Shown here: one piece after another, positions 1-8,836 of the stretch
Position numbering within the stretch: position 1 is the stretch's first letter
Layout: the number at the start of each line of letters is the position of its first letter
Source: Myxococcales bacterium
GTDB taxonomy: Bacteria; Myxococcota_A; UBA9160; SMWR01
Reading direction: 5' to 3'
DNA length: 48,069 bases
NCBI GenBank assembly: GCA_013215615.1
Contig: JABSQX010000002.1
Coordinates: 1 to 48,069, forward strand
Translations under genes and position numbers: made by a program
The notes under the pieces: model-generated
What the model was told of the DNA's origin: nothing
What the model saw: the letters and a program-made list of their open reading frames with translations, nothing else
Database searches by the model: none

Positions 1-491
1 CCGATGACTTCCAGTACGGGTTCCGGGTTCAGCATGAAGGCACTCGTGATCGCGGCCCCCACCCCCTGGGCACGTGCGGCCAGCATCGCGTTCCAGATGG
101 CGGGAAAGATGGAGCCGCCGCTGGGATCACCCTGGGAGAAGCCGAAGAAGAGCAGCGGGATCTCCGCGAAGTGCTCCACCGTCCAGTCCGCAGAGCGCTT
201 CACCTTCAGGAACTCGATGCTCTCGGACGTTTCGGGGGTCGCCTCGGCGGCCTCGATGCGATCGCGGTAGACGGAACCCCACACAATCGCCATCACCCCT
301 TGGTAGATGGGCGCCAGTGCGCCGCGCACCTCGGGATCGTCCACCAGCAGGAAGCGCCAGTTCTGGGCGTTCCCACCGCTGGGAGCCCGGATGGCGGCGT
401 CGAGGATGCGCTTCTGCACGTCCTCGGGGATGGGGTCCGGCTTGACGCGCCGCATGGCCCGCGTGGTGTAGAGGGCTTCGAAGACATCCAT
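1..491 (-). CDS. Nitroreductase family protein (C-terminus cut by window edge)
   Basis: FMN-dependent nitroreductase-family oxidoreductase; such enzymes use NAD(P)H to reduce nitro groups, quinones or related substrates. The 163 visible residues show the typical N-terminus (VFEALYTTRAMRRVKPDP, residues 3-20), with the Arg cluster that binds the FMN phosphate, then APSGGNAQNW at about 36-45 and the later helix AIWNAMLAARAQGVGAA. The ATG at 489-491 gives the usual family N-terminus; the frame stays open about 50 bases further upstream with only a GTG, so that start is less likely. The stop codon lies beyond base 1. The next gene upstream on this strand begins only about 100 bases away. The family is clear; the substrate is unknown. 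Confidence 0.9.
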   Translation of the reverse strand, partial: MDVFEALYTTRAMRRVKPDPIPEDVQKRILDAAIRAPSGGNAQNWRFLLVDDPEVRGALAPIYQGVMAIVWGSVYRDRIEAAEATPETSESIEFLKVKRSADWTVEHFAEIPLLFFGFSQGDPSGGSIFPAIWNAMLAARAQGVGAAITSAFMLNPEPVLEVI

Positions 492-603
492 CGCTGCGTG
501 GACCTCGGATTGCTTGGGGGTTTCCGGGCTTTCTCGCGGCGACCAGTGTAGTCCCGGCACCGCCCCGGATCATGCGGTACAGCGAGTTTCCGCTTGCCGC
601 CGC

Positions 604-1527
604 TCAGAGGCTCGCGAGGCACTCCAGCGTGCGTTGCCGCGAGGCCGCGGCGTCCGCGCCCACTACGAAGGGGGCTGCCAGCAGATCCGTCAGTCCCGCG
701 GATTCGAAGGCCCGCACCCGTTCGCGAACCTGCCGCTCGTTGCCCACCGCGCAGATTGCGGCTGCGCTCGCGGCATCCCCCAACTCGACCATCCGGCGAT
801 AGCGGGGAATCTGGTCGTAGATCGCAAAATGCTCCTCGACGGCGCGACGCGCCTCCCCGAGATCGTCGCTCACCACCACGGGCAACACCGTGCCCACACG
901 GGGATCCGGGCGCCCCGCGGCCACTGCGGCCTCTCGTACGCCCGGGCCGATCACGCGCTCGATCGCTGCCTCGTCGCACCAGGTCGCGATGGTCCCATCC
1001 GCCACCTCCCCCGCGACGCGCAACATCCGGGGGCCCAGTGCGCCTACCAAGAGCGGCGTGGGCGCGGCGCCGGGGCTGCCGAACATGGCCTCGACCCGGA
1101 AGATCTCCCCCTGGTAGGCGACCTGCCCGCTTCCTTGCATGGAGGCGCGCAAGATCTCCACGTACTCCCGCACCTGCCGGGCCGGTCGCAGGAAGGGAAC
1201 GCCATGCATGGTCTCGATCACGACCTGCTGCGAGCAACCCACCCCCAGCGTGAGGCGGTCCCCGAGATCGCCGCGAATCGAATGGGCCTGGCGAGCCAGT
1301 GCCAACGGATGGAAGAGGTAGGTGGGGATCACCGCGCTGCCCAGCTCGATGCGCCGGGTGACCTGCCCCGCCGCCTGCAGGGCCACGAGCGCGTCGAGGC
1401 TCCACGGCAGATAGGGGACCCAGCCGCTCGCGAAGCCCAACGCCTCGGCCTGCCGCGCGCGGTCGCGAAGTTCCTCGAGATCCGACGCCTCGCCCCAGGT
1501 CTCGCTGATGAAGACGCCGATGCGCAC
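604..1527 (-). CDS. LLM-class (luciferase-like) F420-type oxidoreductase
   Basis: A 307-residue luciferase-like monooxygenase-fold protein of the kind usually annotated as F420-dependent; the reaction is probably hydride transfer to or from a small organic substrate in the cytoplasm. Family segments visible are RIELGSAVIPTY (strand and cofactor wall), LTLGVGCSQ, and LGPRMLRVAGEVADGTI in the C-terminal half of the TIM barrel. I chose the GTG at 1525-1527 because it directly precedes RIGVFISETW, the normal first beta strand; the frame is open upstream but that sequence looks unrelated. It is divergent from the TauD-like gene with only about 60 bases between the two starts. F420 versus FMN use cannot be read from the sequence. 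Confidence 0.88.
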   Translation of the reverse strand: MRIGVFISETWGEASDLEELRDRARQAEALGFASGWVPYLPWSLDALVALQAAGQVTRRIELGSAVIPTYLFHPLALARQAHSIRGDLGDRLTLGVGCSQQVVIETMHGVPFLRPARQVREYVEILRASMQGSGQVAYQGEIFRVEAMFGSPGAAPTPLLVGALGPRMLRVAGEVADGTIATWCDEAAIERVIGPGVREAAVAAGRPDPRVGTVLPVVVSDDLGEARRAVEEHFAIYDQIPRYRRMVELGDAASAAAICAVGNERQVRERVRAFESAGLTDLLAAPFVVGADAAASRQRTLECLASL

Positions 1528-1574
1528 GGCGACAGCATGCCACGCGGCGGGGCCGGATGTCAGATTCGATCCGC

Positions 1575-1580
1575 TACGCT
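1575..1580 (+). promoter_or_regulatory. -10-like hexamer for a possibly leaderless TauD gene
   Basis: TACGCT ends six bases before the ATG at 1587, so transcription would start at the A of the start codon. There is no Shine-Dalgarno sequence before this ATG. No convincing -35 box is visible. The spacing argues for the ATG at 1587 over the in-frame ATG at 1557. Confidence 0.4.
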
Positions 1581-1586
1581 GGCCCG

Positions 1587-2435
1587 ATGGCCTCCCCGAA
1601 GCTTCACGCCGAGAAGATCTCGGGCGCACTGGGCGCCGAGCTTCGCGGAATCGACCTGCGCGAGGAACTCGACGCGGCCGGGTTCGAGGCCCTCGAGCAG
1701 ACGATCCTCGAACACCACGTGGTCTTCCTGCGCGACCAGCCTCTCTCCGACGAACAGCACCTGGCCCTGGCACAGCGCTTCGGCCCGCTCTCCCTCTACC
1801 CCCTCATCGAGGCCCTGGGCGGCGAAGTCGCCCTCGAGACCATCGAGGACTCGGCGGACAGCCCCCCCAAGGCCGCCCACTGGCACACCGACGTCACCTG
1901 GATCCCAGAGCCCCCGAAGCTCGGAATCCTGTGCGCCCAGGAGATCCCGCCCTACGGGGGCGACACGATCTGGGCGAGCCTCCACGCGGCCTATGACGCG
2001 CTCTCGGCGCTCATGCAGCAGCGCATCGACGGTCTCTCGGTCTTCCACGACACCGGCGAGGGTTTCTGGGCGGACGTCGAACTCGAACAGGGCGCCGAGA
2101 AGACCCGGGAGATCCGCGCGAAGGTGTCAGCCGGCGCCGAGCATCCCTTGGTCCGAACCCATCCGGTCACGGGCCGCAAAGCCCTCTTCGTCGCCGGCTA
2201 CTTCATGCAGCGGGTCGTGGGCATGAACGAGGCCGAGAGCCACATGCTGCTCGACTTCCTGATGGAGCACGCCTGCCAGCCGCGCTTCCAGTGCCGTTGG
2301 CGCTGGCAGGTCCACGATCTCGCCATCTGGGACGAGCGCTGCACCATCCACCACGCCCTCTCGGACCACTTCCCCCAGCGGCGGCGCATGCGCCGCTGCA
2401 CGGTAGACGGCGAGCGCCCCTACTTCGACGCCTAG
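1587..2435 (+). CDS. TauD/TfdA-family Fe(II)/2-oxoglutarate dioxygenase
   Basis: A 282-residue Fe(II)- and 2-oxoglutarate-dependent dioxygenase of the taurine/2,4-D dioxygenase family, which hydroxylates and often cleaves small organic acids. The iron-binding triad is visible: His100 and Asp102 in HWHTDVTW, and the distal His255 in TIHHA; the Arg-rich stretch at about 265-270 supplies the 2-oxoglutarate-binding Arg. The N-terminal GALGAELRGIDL (13-24) is the family opening. An in-frame ATG at 1557 would add ten residues with no similarity; 1587 is preferred because of the -10-like hexamer just before it. It converges on the aldolase gene, and their stop codons overlap within one CTAG. The substrate is unknown. 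Confidence 0.92.
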   Translation: MASPKLHAEKISGALGAELRGIDLREELDAAGFEALEQTILEHHVVFLRDQPLSDEQHLALAQRFGPLSLYPLIEALGGEVALETIEDSADSPPKAAHWHTDVTWIPEPPKLGILCAQEIPPYGGDTIWASLHAAYDALSALMQQRIDGLSVFHDTGEGFWADVELEQGAEKTREIRAKVSAGAEHPLVRTHPVTGRKALFVAGYFMQRVVGMNEAESHMLLDFLMEHACQPRFQCRWRWQVHDLAIWDERCTIHHALSDHFPQRRRMRRCTVDGERPYFDA

Positions 2436-3184
2436 CGCGCGCTCTCGGGATCCCCGACGTGGCGGGCGACCAGCGCGCCGAAAGCGATGCGCCCCGGACC
2501 GAAGCGCCGCAGGTCCGCGCGCGCGTAGCGCGCCGCCTCTGGAGAGATCGGCTTGGCGTTCCGGGCCTTCATGTGCACCTCGGCGACTCGCTCCATGTGC
2601 ACGAAGCTCCCCACCGCCTCCTCCACGCAGTCGCCCACGGTGAGCAGGCCGTGGTTGCGGAGGATGATGGCGCGATTCCCTCCCAGCGCCGCAGCGATGC
2701 GCTTCCCGCCCTCCACGTCCTGGATCTGCACCTCCTCATCGTCGAAGAGGGCGTGATCCTCGAAGAACACGCAGGACTCCTGGGAGATGGGCTCGATGGG
2801 GCGCACCTCCGCGGAGAAAGGAGTCCCCCAGGTGGTGTGCACGTGGGTGGCGCTGACCAGATCCGGGCGCGCCGCCAGCAGGGGATGGTGGATGTAGTAG
2901 CCCGCGACGTTGACCGCCCCCTCTCCTTCCACGAGGCTTCCATCCGGTCCTACCAACACCATGTCCCGCGCGCGTGCCGCGTGGTAGGAGATGCCGAAGC
3001 GCAGCATCCAGAAACAGTCGCTGCGCTCGGGGTCGCGCGCGCTGATGTGGCCGTCTCCGAGATCCCCCCAGCGCTGGGCGGCCAGGATCCGGTAGCCCAG
3101 GGCCAGCATCAACTTCCGGTAGTCGCGAACCACGGCGGGCGAGAACTCAGCGGAAATCCCTTCGCTGCTCAGTGCCTCGGACAT
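2432..3184 (-). CDS. Class II aldolase/adducin family protein
   Basis: A 250-residue protein of the L-fuculose-phosphate aldolase/adducin head family, Zn-dependent aldolases and epimerases that cleave or isomerise hydroxy-carbonyl compounds. Visible are the early GDGHISARD (43-51), the zinc site THVHTTWG with His114 and His116, and the third His at 178 in LRNHGLLTVG. A clear GGAGGC lies before the ATG at 3182-3184. The protein is typical in length and complete. It ends in a four-base overlap with the TauD-like gene. Many members in aromatic and steroid catabolic loci act on non-sugar substrates, so a sugar-phosphate role should not be assumed. Confidence 0.9.
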   Translation of the reverse strand: MSEALSSEGISAEFSPAVVRDYRKLMLALGYRILAAQRWGDLGDGHISARDPERSDCFWMLRFGISYHAARARDMVLVGPDGSLVEGEGAVNVAGYYIHHPLLAARPDLVSATHVHTTWGTPFSAEVRPIEPISQESCVFFEDHALFDDEEVQIQDVEGGKRIAAALGGNRAIILRNHGLLTVGDCVEEAVGSFVHMERVAEVHMKARNAKPISPEAARYARADLRRFGPGRIAFGALVARHVGDPESAR

Positions 3185-3335
3185 GCGGATGCCTCCTTGA
3201 GGGAGTTTAGGTCAGACCTTCCAGTTGCGGCAGCCGAGCGAAGCCCCTCGCGATGGGGCGACCGCTTCGATGCCTGACGCCACGCGCTAGAGTTTCCGAG
3301 GCCTTCAAGAGCGACCCACGAAGCGGAGTAGCCCG

Positions 3336-3812
3336 TTGAGCGACAGCCAGTCCGAAAGCCGGCCCCGCGTCTCCTACGTGCACGCCGGGGAAAAACCCTT
3401 CGTGGACGTGAAGGCGCAGATGCAGGGGGACCGAAGGATCTCGGTATGGCTCAAGATGATGAATCTGACGCCGGAGCGCGCCTTCTTCCACACCCGCTAC
3501 GACCCCGGGCTGGTGCTGCAGCGCCACAGCCACCACAGCCACCACTACGTCTTCGTGATCCGGGGCGACGTCCGGTTCGACGGAGAGCACTGCCGAGCGG
3601 GATCGCTCATCGAGTTGCCCGAGGGCGCCAGCTTCGGCCCCATCGTGGTGGGCGAATCCGGGGCGGAGACCATCGAGGTCTACTTCGGGGACTGCCGGCC
3701 GATCCCCGCGGACCTGCAGGAATGGGAGGCCATCAAGCAGGAGCGCGGCATCACCGAACTCCCGAACCCGGAACTCGACGTCCCCGACTGGTTCGGCGAG
3801 CGGACCGACTAG
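3336..3812 (+). CDS. Cupin-domain protein
   Basis: A 158-residue single-domain cupin (double-stranded beta helix). The metal-binding first motif is unusually His-rich: RHSHHSHHYVFVIRGD with His64, 66, 67, 69 and 70; the second motif region (CRAGSLIELPEGASFGPI) follows at about 88-105. The start is a TTG at 3336. The gene sits 34 bases before the Rieske oxygenase on the same strand, so the two are probably co-transcribed; a cupin beside a ring-hydroxylating oxygenase could be a dioxygenase or isomerase of the same pathway, or a small-molecule sensor. The enzymatic role is inference only. Confidence 0.85.
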   Translation: MSDSQSESRPRVSYVHAGEKPFVDVKAQMQGDRRISVWLKMMNLTPERAFFHTRYDPGLVLQRHSHHSHHYVFVIRGDVRFDGEHCRAGSLIELPEGASFGPIVVGESGAETIEVYFGDCRPIPADLQEWEAIKQERGITELPNPELDVPDWFGERTD

Positions 3813-3846
3813 GCGCTTCGGGAAACGAGGCAGGAAGGAGCAGCCC

Positions 3847-5016
3847 GTGCAACGCGAGATTGGTATCGCACTCATGAAGCGCGCCCTCGACATCATGGAA
3901 GCGCAGCGTCCCGAGATGGCGGAATCCCACATGGAGGTCCCCCTCGACTTCTACAACGACGAGACCGTCGCCGAGAAGGAGCGGGAGCTCTTCGAGACTT
4001 CTCCCTTGGCGCTGGTGGCCTCCTCGGAGATCCCCGAGCCCCACGACTACCTGGTGCGCAGCGCGGTTGGCCGCTCGGTGCTGCTGACCCGGGATGCCGA
4101 CGGCGAAGCCCACGCCTTCCTCAACTACTGCCGCCACCGCGGCGCCGAACCCGTCCAGGGTTGCGGGAACGCGCGCTCCTTCACCTGCCCCTACCACGCC
4201 TGGAGCTACGACATCCGCGGGCGCCTGGTGGGGATGCCACACCGCGACCGCTTCGAAGGCCTCGACCTCTCCAGGCTGAGCCTCGTGGAACTGCCCAGCG
4301 AGGAGCGGCACGGCTTCCTCTGGGTGGTGGTACGTCCCGGGGCAGAGATCGACGTGGCCGCGCACCTGGGCGAACTCGACGCGGAGATCGCCTCGCTGGG
4401 CTGCGCGAACATGGGTTATTACAGCGCGCTCTCCCACGAGCCCCTGGCCAGCAATTGGAAGTCCGTCGCGGAGGGCCTGCTCGAGGGCCTTCACGTCCCC
4501 TACGTGCACCCCGGCACCTTCGCGCTGAACCCCCAGGCCGCCGCCGTCGACATCGCGTTCTTCGACTCCTTCGGCCCGCACATCCGTTGGGGCATGCCGA
4601 TGTTCGGCCGGGACGAAGTCGCGCGCATCCGCGCGACGCCGGAGGAGGAGTGGGACCCGGCCGCGAGCATCGGCTGCATCTGGTGGATCGCACCGGGGCT
4701 GCTGATCGCCCAGGAACTCTATGGTCTCATCTACGCGGATCTCTGCCCGGGCGACAACGTCTCCGAGGCCTTCTTCCGTTACGGCTGGTTGAGCCCCACC
4801 GCCGAGGCGCCCGAGGGCTTCAGCTCTCCCGCGGAGATGGCAGCGCGAGCCGCCAAGGCCGTGCGCCAGGATCAGCCGGTCTGGGAGACCTGCGGCCGCG
4901 GCCTGGCCCGGGGCGCCCACGACGCCACCCTGATCGGCCGAAACGAAAAGGGCGTGCAGTTGATGCACGAGAGCGTCGCGAAACAGATCGGCTACACGGG
5001 GCTGCGTTACTGCTGA
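3847..5016 (+). CDS. Rieske [2Fe-2S] aromatic-ring-hydroxylating oxygenase, alpha subunit
   Basis: A 389-residue Rieske non-heme iron oxygenase large subunit, which activates O2 with electrons from a separate reductase to hydroxylate aromatic or alicyclic substrates. The Rieske cluster ligands are Cys95-x-His97 (NYCRHRG) and Cys114-x-x-His117 (TCPYHAW). The mononuclear iron site begins at LHVPYVHPGTF, with His216 and His221. The C-terminal catalytic domain is full length. The start is a GTG at 3847 with AAGGAG about eight bases upstream. No ferredoxin, reductase or beta subunit gene is adjacent, so electron-transfer partners must be encoded elsewhere; a homotrimeric alpha-only type (KshA- or phthalate-type) fits. 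Confidence 0.93.
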   Translation: MQREIGIALMKRALDIMEAQRPEMAESHMEVPLDFYNDETVAEKERELFETSPLALVASSEIPEPHDYLVRSAVGRSVLLTRDADGEAHAFLNYCRHRGAEPVQGCGNARSFTCPYHAWSYDIRGRLVGMPHRDRFEGLDLSRLSLVELPSEERHGFLWVVVRPGAEIDVAAHLGELDAEIASLGCANMGYYSALSHEPLASNWKSVAEGLLEGLHVPYVHPGTFALNPQAAAVDIAFFDSFGPHIRWGMPMFGRDEVARIRATPEEEWDPAASIGCIWWIAPGLLIAQELYGLIYADLCPGDNVSEAFFRYGWLSPTAEAPEGFSSPAEMAARAAKAVRQDQPVWETCGRGLARGAHDATLIGRNEKGVQLMHESVAKQIGYTGLRYC

Positions 5017-5041
5017 GCGCCGAGCCAGCCCGAGGCCCCGC

Positions 5042-5551
5042 ATGTCCGCAGACCGCCCGCCCCAGCCGCGAATCGTCTCGGGCGCCCAGACCGGAGCCGA
5101 CCGTGCCGCGCTCGACGTCGGCCTCGAACTCGGTCTCGACGTCGGAGGCTGGGTGCCGCGCGGCCGCCTCGCCGAGGACGGCATCATCCCCGCCCGCTAC
5201 CCGAACCTTCGGGAGGCGGAGTCCGCGGAACCCGCCCGGCGCACCGAACTCAACGTGCGCGATTCCGACGCGACGCTGATCCTCTCCCACGGCGCGCTCT
5301 CCGGCGGAACCGCACTGACGCGCCGCCTCGCGGCGGCCCACGACAAGCCGCTGCTGGAGCTCGATCTCTCAGCCCTCGGCCGGGACGCAGCGAGCCGCAT
5401 CCTGGCCCGTTGGCTGGGCGCCGAGCAGCCGGCGACCCTCAACGTCGCGGGCCCCCGGGCCAGCAAGGATCCGGACATCTACGCCGCCGCCGTCGAGGTG
5501 TTGCGCGCCGCGCTCGGCGAACGCGCGAAGCCCGGGCTTCCTCAGAAGTAG
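5042..5551 (+). CDS. Putative molybdenum-cofactor carrier protein (YpsA/DprA-like Rossmann fold)
   Basis: A 169-residue protein matching the 'putative molybdenum carrier' family related to YpsA and to molybdenum-cofactor carrier proteins. Recognisable are the nucleotide-type loop IVSGAQTGADRAALDVGLELG (about residues 11-31), GWVPRGRLAEDG, ILSHGALSGGTALT and the C-terminal NVAGPRASKDPDIY. GAGG precedes the ATG. It follows the Rieske gene by 25 bases and overlaps the end of the convergent outer-membrane barrel gene by ten bases. Members are thought to bind molybdenum cofactor or another nucleotide-like ligand; direct function is unproven and no molybdoenzyme is visible in the window. Confidence 0.85.
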   Translation: MSADRPPQPRIVSGAQTGADRAALDVGLELGLDVGGWVPRGRLAEDGIIPARYPNLREAESAEPARRTELNVRDSDATLILSHGALSGGTALTRRLAAAHDKPLLELDLSALGRDAASRILARWLGAEQPATLNVAGPRASKDPDIYAAAVEVLRAALGERAKPGLPQK

Positions 5552-6888
5552 AAGTCCGCGAGCAGGTAGGCGGTGGTGGGGCTGTCGCCGAATTCCGAAC
5601 GCGATCCCCCCACCGCGGTCTGGACGCCGAGGATGAGGTCCAGCCAATCCAGCGGCGTGTAGGAGAGCGAGGGGAAGAAGACCGCGCTCTCGCCCTGCCA
5701 GTCGTAGATCGTTAGGGCAGTCACGCGAAATTCGGGGGTCAACTCGTAGGCGGCCTGGAAGCCCGTCAGCTGCTCGGATCGCGTGATGACCTTGCTTCCG
5801 CCAAAACGATCCGGCGAGGTCGGAACGTAGAAGGGTGGCGCCGCCTGCTCCTCGAAGAAGGGCAACAGCGGACCCGCCTTGCCGGCCCCGAAGCCCAGCG
5901 CGTTGCCGTTGTAGAGGTGTTCGGCGAGCAGGTAGACGCCGCTCCCCCAGTCGAGGTTGTAGTCGACCGAAACCACCACCTGCCAGAAATCGCCCAGGCG
6001 GGAGGGTCCCGGGGCGCCCACGGGCCAGACATCGCGGGTGGGATGCGTGTAGACGATCTCCGCCCGCCCCGCCGCGTCCCCCAGGTTGGCGGCGAAGTCG
6101 GCACCCACGGTGGTCGCGGCGTCGAAGGCTCCCACCACGAAGCCAAAGTCGACGTCCCGGGCCACCCCCTGGAAGCGCGCCGCGTAGTCGTGGTCGCGGG
6201 ATTCTCGGCCGGCGGCGAAGACGAACTCCAATTCGTTGAAACCCGAAAACAGGACGCGGGCATTGACGGCGTCCACGCCCGGGGATTCGTCGGGCTGGAT
6301 GGCCAGGGGCCGGATCGCGTTGAAGCGGTCGATGGGGTTCCAGAGCCGCGCGACCCCCCACGGAATACGCTGCCGACCGATGGCTGCCTCGAAGCGCTCG
6401 GACTCGAAGTTCAGATAGCCGCGATAGAGGGAATAGCGGTAGGAGACCGGGTCGCGCCCAACCTGGCCCGACGCATCGACGAAAGTGTTGGTCCCGAGTT
6501 GCTCGCTGAAGCTGGCCTCGAAGGTGTCGAGATCTCCCGCCAGCAATTCGTTGTCGAAGCTCACCACCGCCGACCAATGCGGATTCGCACGGCCCTCCAC
6601 GCGCAGCCTCAGCCGCGTGAGCGATGTGAACACCCGCTCATCCCCCACCGCGTCGAAGGCGGGACAGTTCGCGAAGTTCATCGGGCTCGAGAAGCAGGCG
6701 GGCTCGACTCCTGCCTCGAATTCCTCCTGCGAGGTGCCCCGGGTCCACACGGCGATTTCGCGCACTTCGCCGCTGGCATCGAGGTAGGCGTCGCCGGATC
6801 GCCAGAGTTCGCGGGCCGCGGCGGGTTCGCAGGCGAATGCGAGCCACGCCAACGCCAGGACGCAACTCGGCGTGGAGCGGCCCCTCAA
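5542..6888 (-). CDS. Outer-membrane beta-barrel protein of a Lol-type transport operon
   Basis: A 448-residue protein with a cleavable signal peptide (about 1-25, MRGRSTPSCVLALAWLAF then AAA), then an all-beta pattern of alternating hydrophobic strands rich in Tyr, Trp and Phe, ending in the aromatic residue Phe (LLADFYF), the C-terminal signature of BAM-inserted barrels. It resembles porin-like DUF1302/alginate-export-type barrels, for example GRQRIPWGVARLWNPIDRFN at about 168-187. The start is a TTG at 6888 overlapping the ATPase stop (TTGA) and preceded by GGAGGGG, so translation is probably coupled. As last gene of the operon it is a good candidate for the outer-membrane exit or receptor of the system. 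Cargo is unknown. Confidence 0.82.
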   Translation of the reverse strand: MRGRSTPSCVLALAWLAFACEPAAARELWRSGDAYLDASGEVREIAVWTRGTSQEEFEAGVEPACFSSPMNFANCPAFDAVGDERVFTSLTRLRLRVEGRANPHWSAVVSFDNELLAGDLDTFEASFSEQLGTNTFVDASGQVGRDPVSYRYSLYRGYLNFESERFEAAIGRQRIPWGVARLWNPIDRFNAIRPLAIQPDESPGVDAVNARVLFSGFNELEFVFAAGRESRDHDYAARFQGVARDVDFGFVVGAFDAATTVGADFAANLGDAAGRAEIVYTHPTRDVWPVGAPGPSRLGDFWQVVVSVDYNLDWGSGVYLLAEHLYNGNALGFGAGKAGPLLPFFEEQAAPPFYVPTSPDRFGGSKVITRSEQLTGFQAAYELTPEFRVTALTIYDWQGESAVFFPSLSYTPLDWLDLILGVQTAVGGSRSEFGDSPTTAYLLADFYF

Positions 6889-7577
6889 GCGACGGCCCCC
6901 TCCTCGATCCGGTCGATCCCTCCATCGCGCAACCAGATCCGCCGGCGGGCTCGCTCGAGCACCAGGGGGTCGTGGCTCGAGAAGAGAAAGGTGACGCCGT
7001 GATTTCGGTTCAGCTCCGCCATCAACTCGAGGAGCCGGATGGCCGTCTTGGAGTCGAGGTTCGCGGTGGGCTCGTCGGCGAGAATCACCCGGGGTCGGCT
7101 GGCCAGCGCCCGGGCCACGGCCACGCGTTGCTGCTGACCACCGCTCATCTCGAGCGGGCGCTTCTCCCCCAGGCCTTCGAGCTCCACTTCCGCGAGCAGC
7201 GCCTCGGCGCGCTTGCGGCGCTCGGCGGCGGAGACGCCCTGGAGTTCCATCACGAACTCGATGTTCTCGGCCGCCGAGAACACCGGGATCAGATTGTAGG
7301 CCTGGAAGACGAATCCCAGCTTGCGGAGCCGGAGTTCGGAAAGTGCGGCGGGGCTCAAGTCTGCGAGTTTCTCCCCGTCGAGTCGCACCTCACCGCTGCT
7401 GGGTGCGTCGAGCGCCCCGAGAAGGTTCAGCAACGTGGTCTTCCCCGAGCCGCTGGGGCCCGCCAGGGCGGCGAACTCGCCCTCTTCGACCGCGAGGTCC
7501 ACCGCATCGAGCGCCACGGTTTCAACACCGCGGGTCTCGTACACCTTGCCAACACCGATCGCTTCCAGGATTGCCAT
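6885..7577 (-). CDS. ABC transporter ATP-binding protein, LolD/MacB type
   Basis: A 230-residue ATPase of the LolD/FtsE/MacB group, which powers FtsX-type permeases that extract or push lipids and lipoproteins without transporting through a channel. Walker A is GPSGSGKTT (40-48), the Q-loop Gln is at 92 (VFQAYNL), the signature is MSGGQQQR (144-151) with Met replacing the usual Leu, Walker B with catalytic Glu is VILADEP (164-170), and the H-loop is FSSHDP. The start codon (7575-7577) lies two bases after the stop of the permease gene upstream, and its stop overlaps the next start. Confidence 0.93.
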   Translation of the reverse strand: MAILEAIGVGKVYETRGVETVALDAVDLAVEEGEFAALAGPSGSGKTTLLNLLGALDAPSSGEVRLDGEKLADLSPAALSELRLRKLGFVFQAYNLIPVFSAAENIEFVMELQGVSAAERRKRAEALLAEVELEGLGEKRPLEMSGGQQQRVAVARALASRPRVILADEPTANLDSKTAIRLLELMAELNRNHGVTFLFSSHDPLVLERARRRIWLRDGGIDRIEEGAVA

Positions 7578-7579
7578 CT

Positions 7580-8794
7580 TCAATCGTGCCTCACTGCTTC
7601 GGCGGGACGCAGCCGGACCGCGCGCAACGCTGGCCAGGCACTGGCCAGCAGGGCCGTGATCAGTGCGACCACGGTGGGAATCGTCAGGTCCTGAACGCCC
7701 AGCGCCGGAACGATTCGCGTCCCCATCCCAAAGGCCCCCAGGCCCTCGGAAAACGCGCTGAGGTCGATTCCGTCGGAGAGCAGGACCAGGCACAGGCCCG
7801 CCAGCCCGAATCCGATCCCCAGGCCGACCAGCGTGACGAAGATCGACTCGCAGACCACCATGAAGACGAGCCGGGAACGCGACAGTCCCAGCGCCAACAG
7901 GATCCCGATCTCGCGGATGCGCTCGAAGATCGCCATCAGCAGGACGTTGGCGATCCCGAAGGACATGGCGATGAAGATGGTGAGGTACAGCCCCCAGGCC
8001 ATCTGGTCCATCGTGTCCAGCATATAGCGCAGCAGGGGCTGCAACTCGTCCCAACGACGCACCTCTCGCTCGGGCAGCGCTGCCAAAACGCGCGCCTGCA
8101 GCGCGGGAATCTCGTCTCGCGCGCCACCGAGCACGACGACCTCGCTGATCGCCGAGCCCAGGCCGAAGAGGCTTCCGGCTTCCTCGAGCGAGAGAAAGAG
8201 CGTACCCCGGTCGAGCGCCGCCAGGGGGGTGCGAAAGATTCCACCCACCCGAACCGCCTCTCCCGTCATGTCACCCGAGAGATCCTGGGCGGAGATCACG
8301 ATCTTGTCGCCGATCTCCACGGCGAGGCGCCGGGCCAGGCCCTCGCCCAACAGGGCCCGACGTGGCGCATCGAGGTAGCTGCCCTCCACCAAGGACCCCG
8401 CCACCAGCGAAAGCATCCGCTCGCGCGGGGGATCGACACCCAGCACCCGCACCCCCACGCTGGCACTCGGCGAGGTCACGAGCCCCTCGCCCCGGATGCG
8501 GGGCGCGAAGGCCCGCACGGCGGGATCGCCGGCGAGCGCGTCGATCTCCGCTCGCCCGCCCTCCTCCAGCAACAGGCCGATCTCGGGATCTGCGTCGTAT
8601 CCCCGAGCGTGGATCTGCAAGTGGCCGAGATCCGTCTGGATCGCGTTCTCCACCATCTGCTGCATCATGCCGGAGAAGATCGCCACGGAGAACAGGGTTC
8701 CCCCGATCCCTACTGCCACCGCGGTGATCACGATTCCCGTGCGGCGGGGATTGCGGAAGACGTTGCGCCATGCGAGGCGGAGCATGCTGGTCAT
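7580..8794 (-). CDS. FtsX/LolE-type ABC transporter permease
   Basis: A 404-residue permease with the MacB/LolC/E layout: one N-terminal membrane helix (about 20-42, after LAWRNVFRNPRRTG), a large periplasmic domain (about 45-270), then three C-terminal helices starting at LYLTIFIAMSFGIANVLLM, VFMVVCESIFVTLVGLGIG and a last one near 375-392. The motif FERIREIGILLALGLSRSRL is the conserved cytoplasmic coupling segment contacting the ATPase. It is paralogous to the next permease upstream (both begin with L-x-x-AWRN-x-x-RNPRRTG), so the pair could form a LolC/LolE-like heterodimer. Confidence 0.92.
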   Translation of the reverse strand: MTSMLRLAWRNVFRNPRRTGIVITAVAVGIGGTLFSVAIFSGMMQQMVENAIQTDLGHLQIHARGYDADPEIGLLLEEGGRAEIDALAGDPAVRAFAPRIRGEGLVTSPSASVGVRVLGVDPPRERMLSLVAGSLVEGSYLDAPRRALLGEGLARRLAVEIGDKIVISAQDLSGDMTGEAVRVGGIFRTPLAALDRGTLFLSLEEAGSLFGLGSAISEVVVLGGARDEIPALQARVLAALPEREVRRWDELQPLLRYMLDTMDQMAWGLYLTIFIAMSFGIANVLLMAIFERIREIGILLALGLSRSRLVFMVVCESIFVTLVGLGIGFGLAGLCLVLLSDGIDLSAFSEGLGAFGMGTRIVPALGVQDLTIPTVVALITALLASAWPALRAVRLRPAEAVRHD

Positions 8795-8836
8795 CCGCGC
8801 CTCGCGATTCGCGTCCGGGTTCTCACGCGACTTCCC

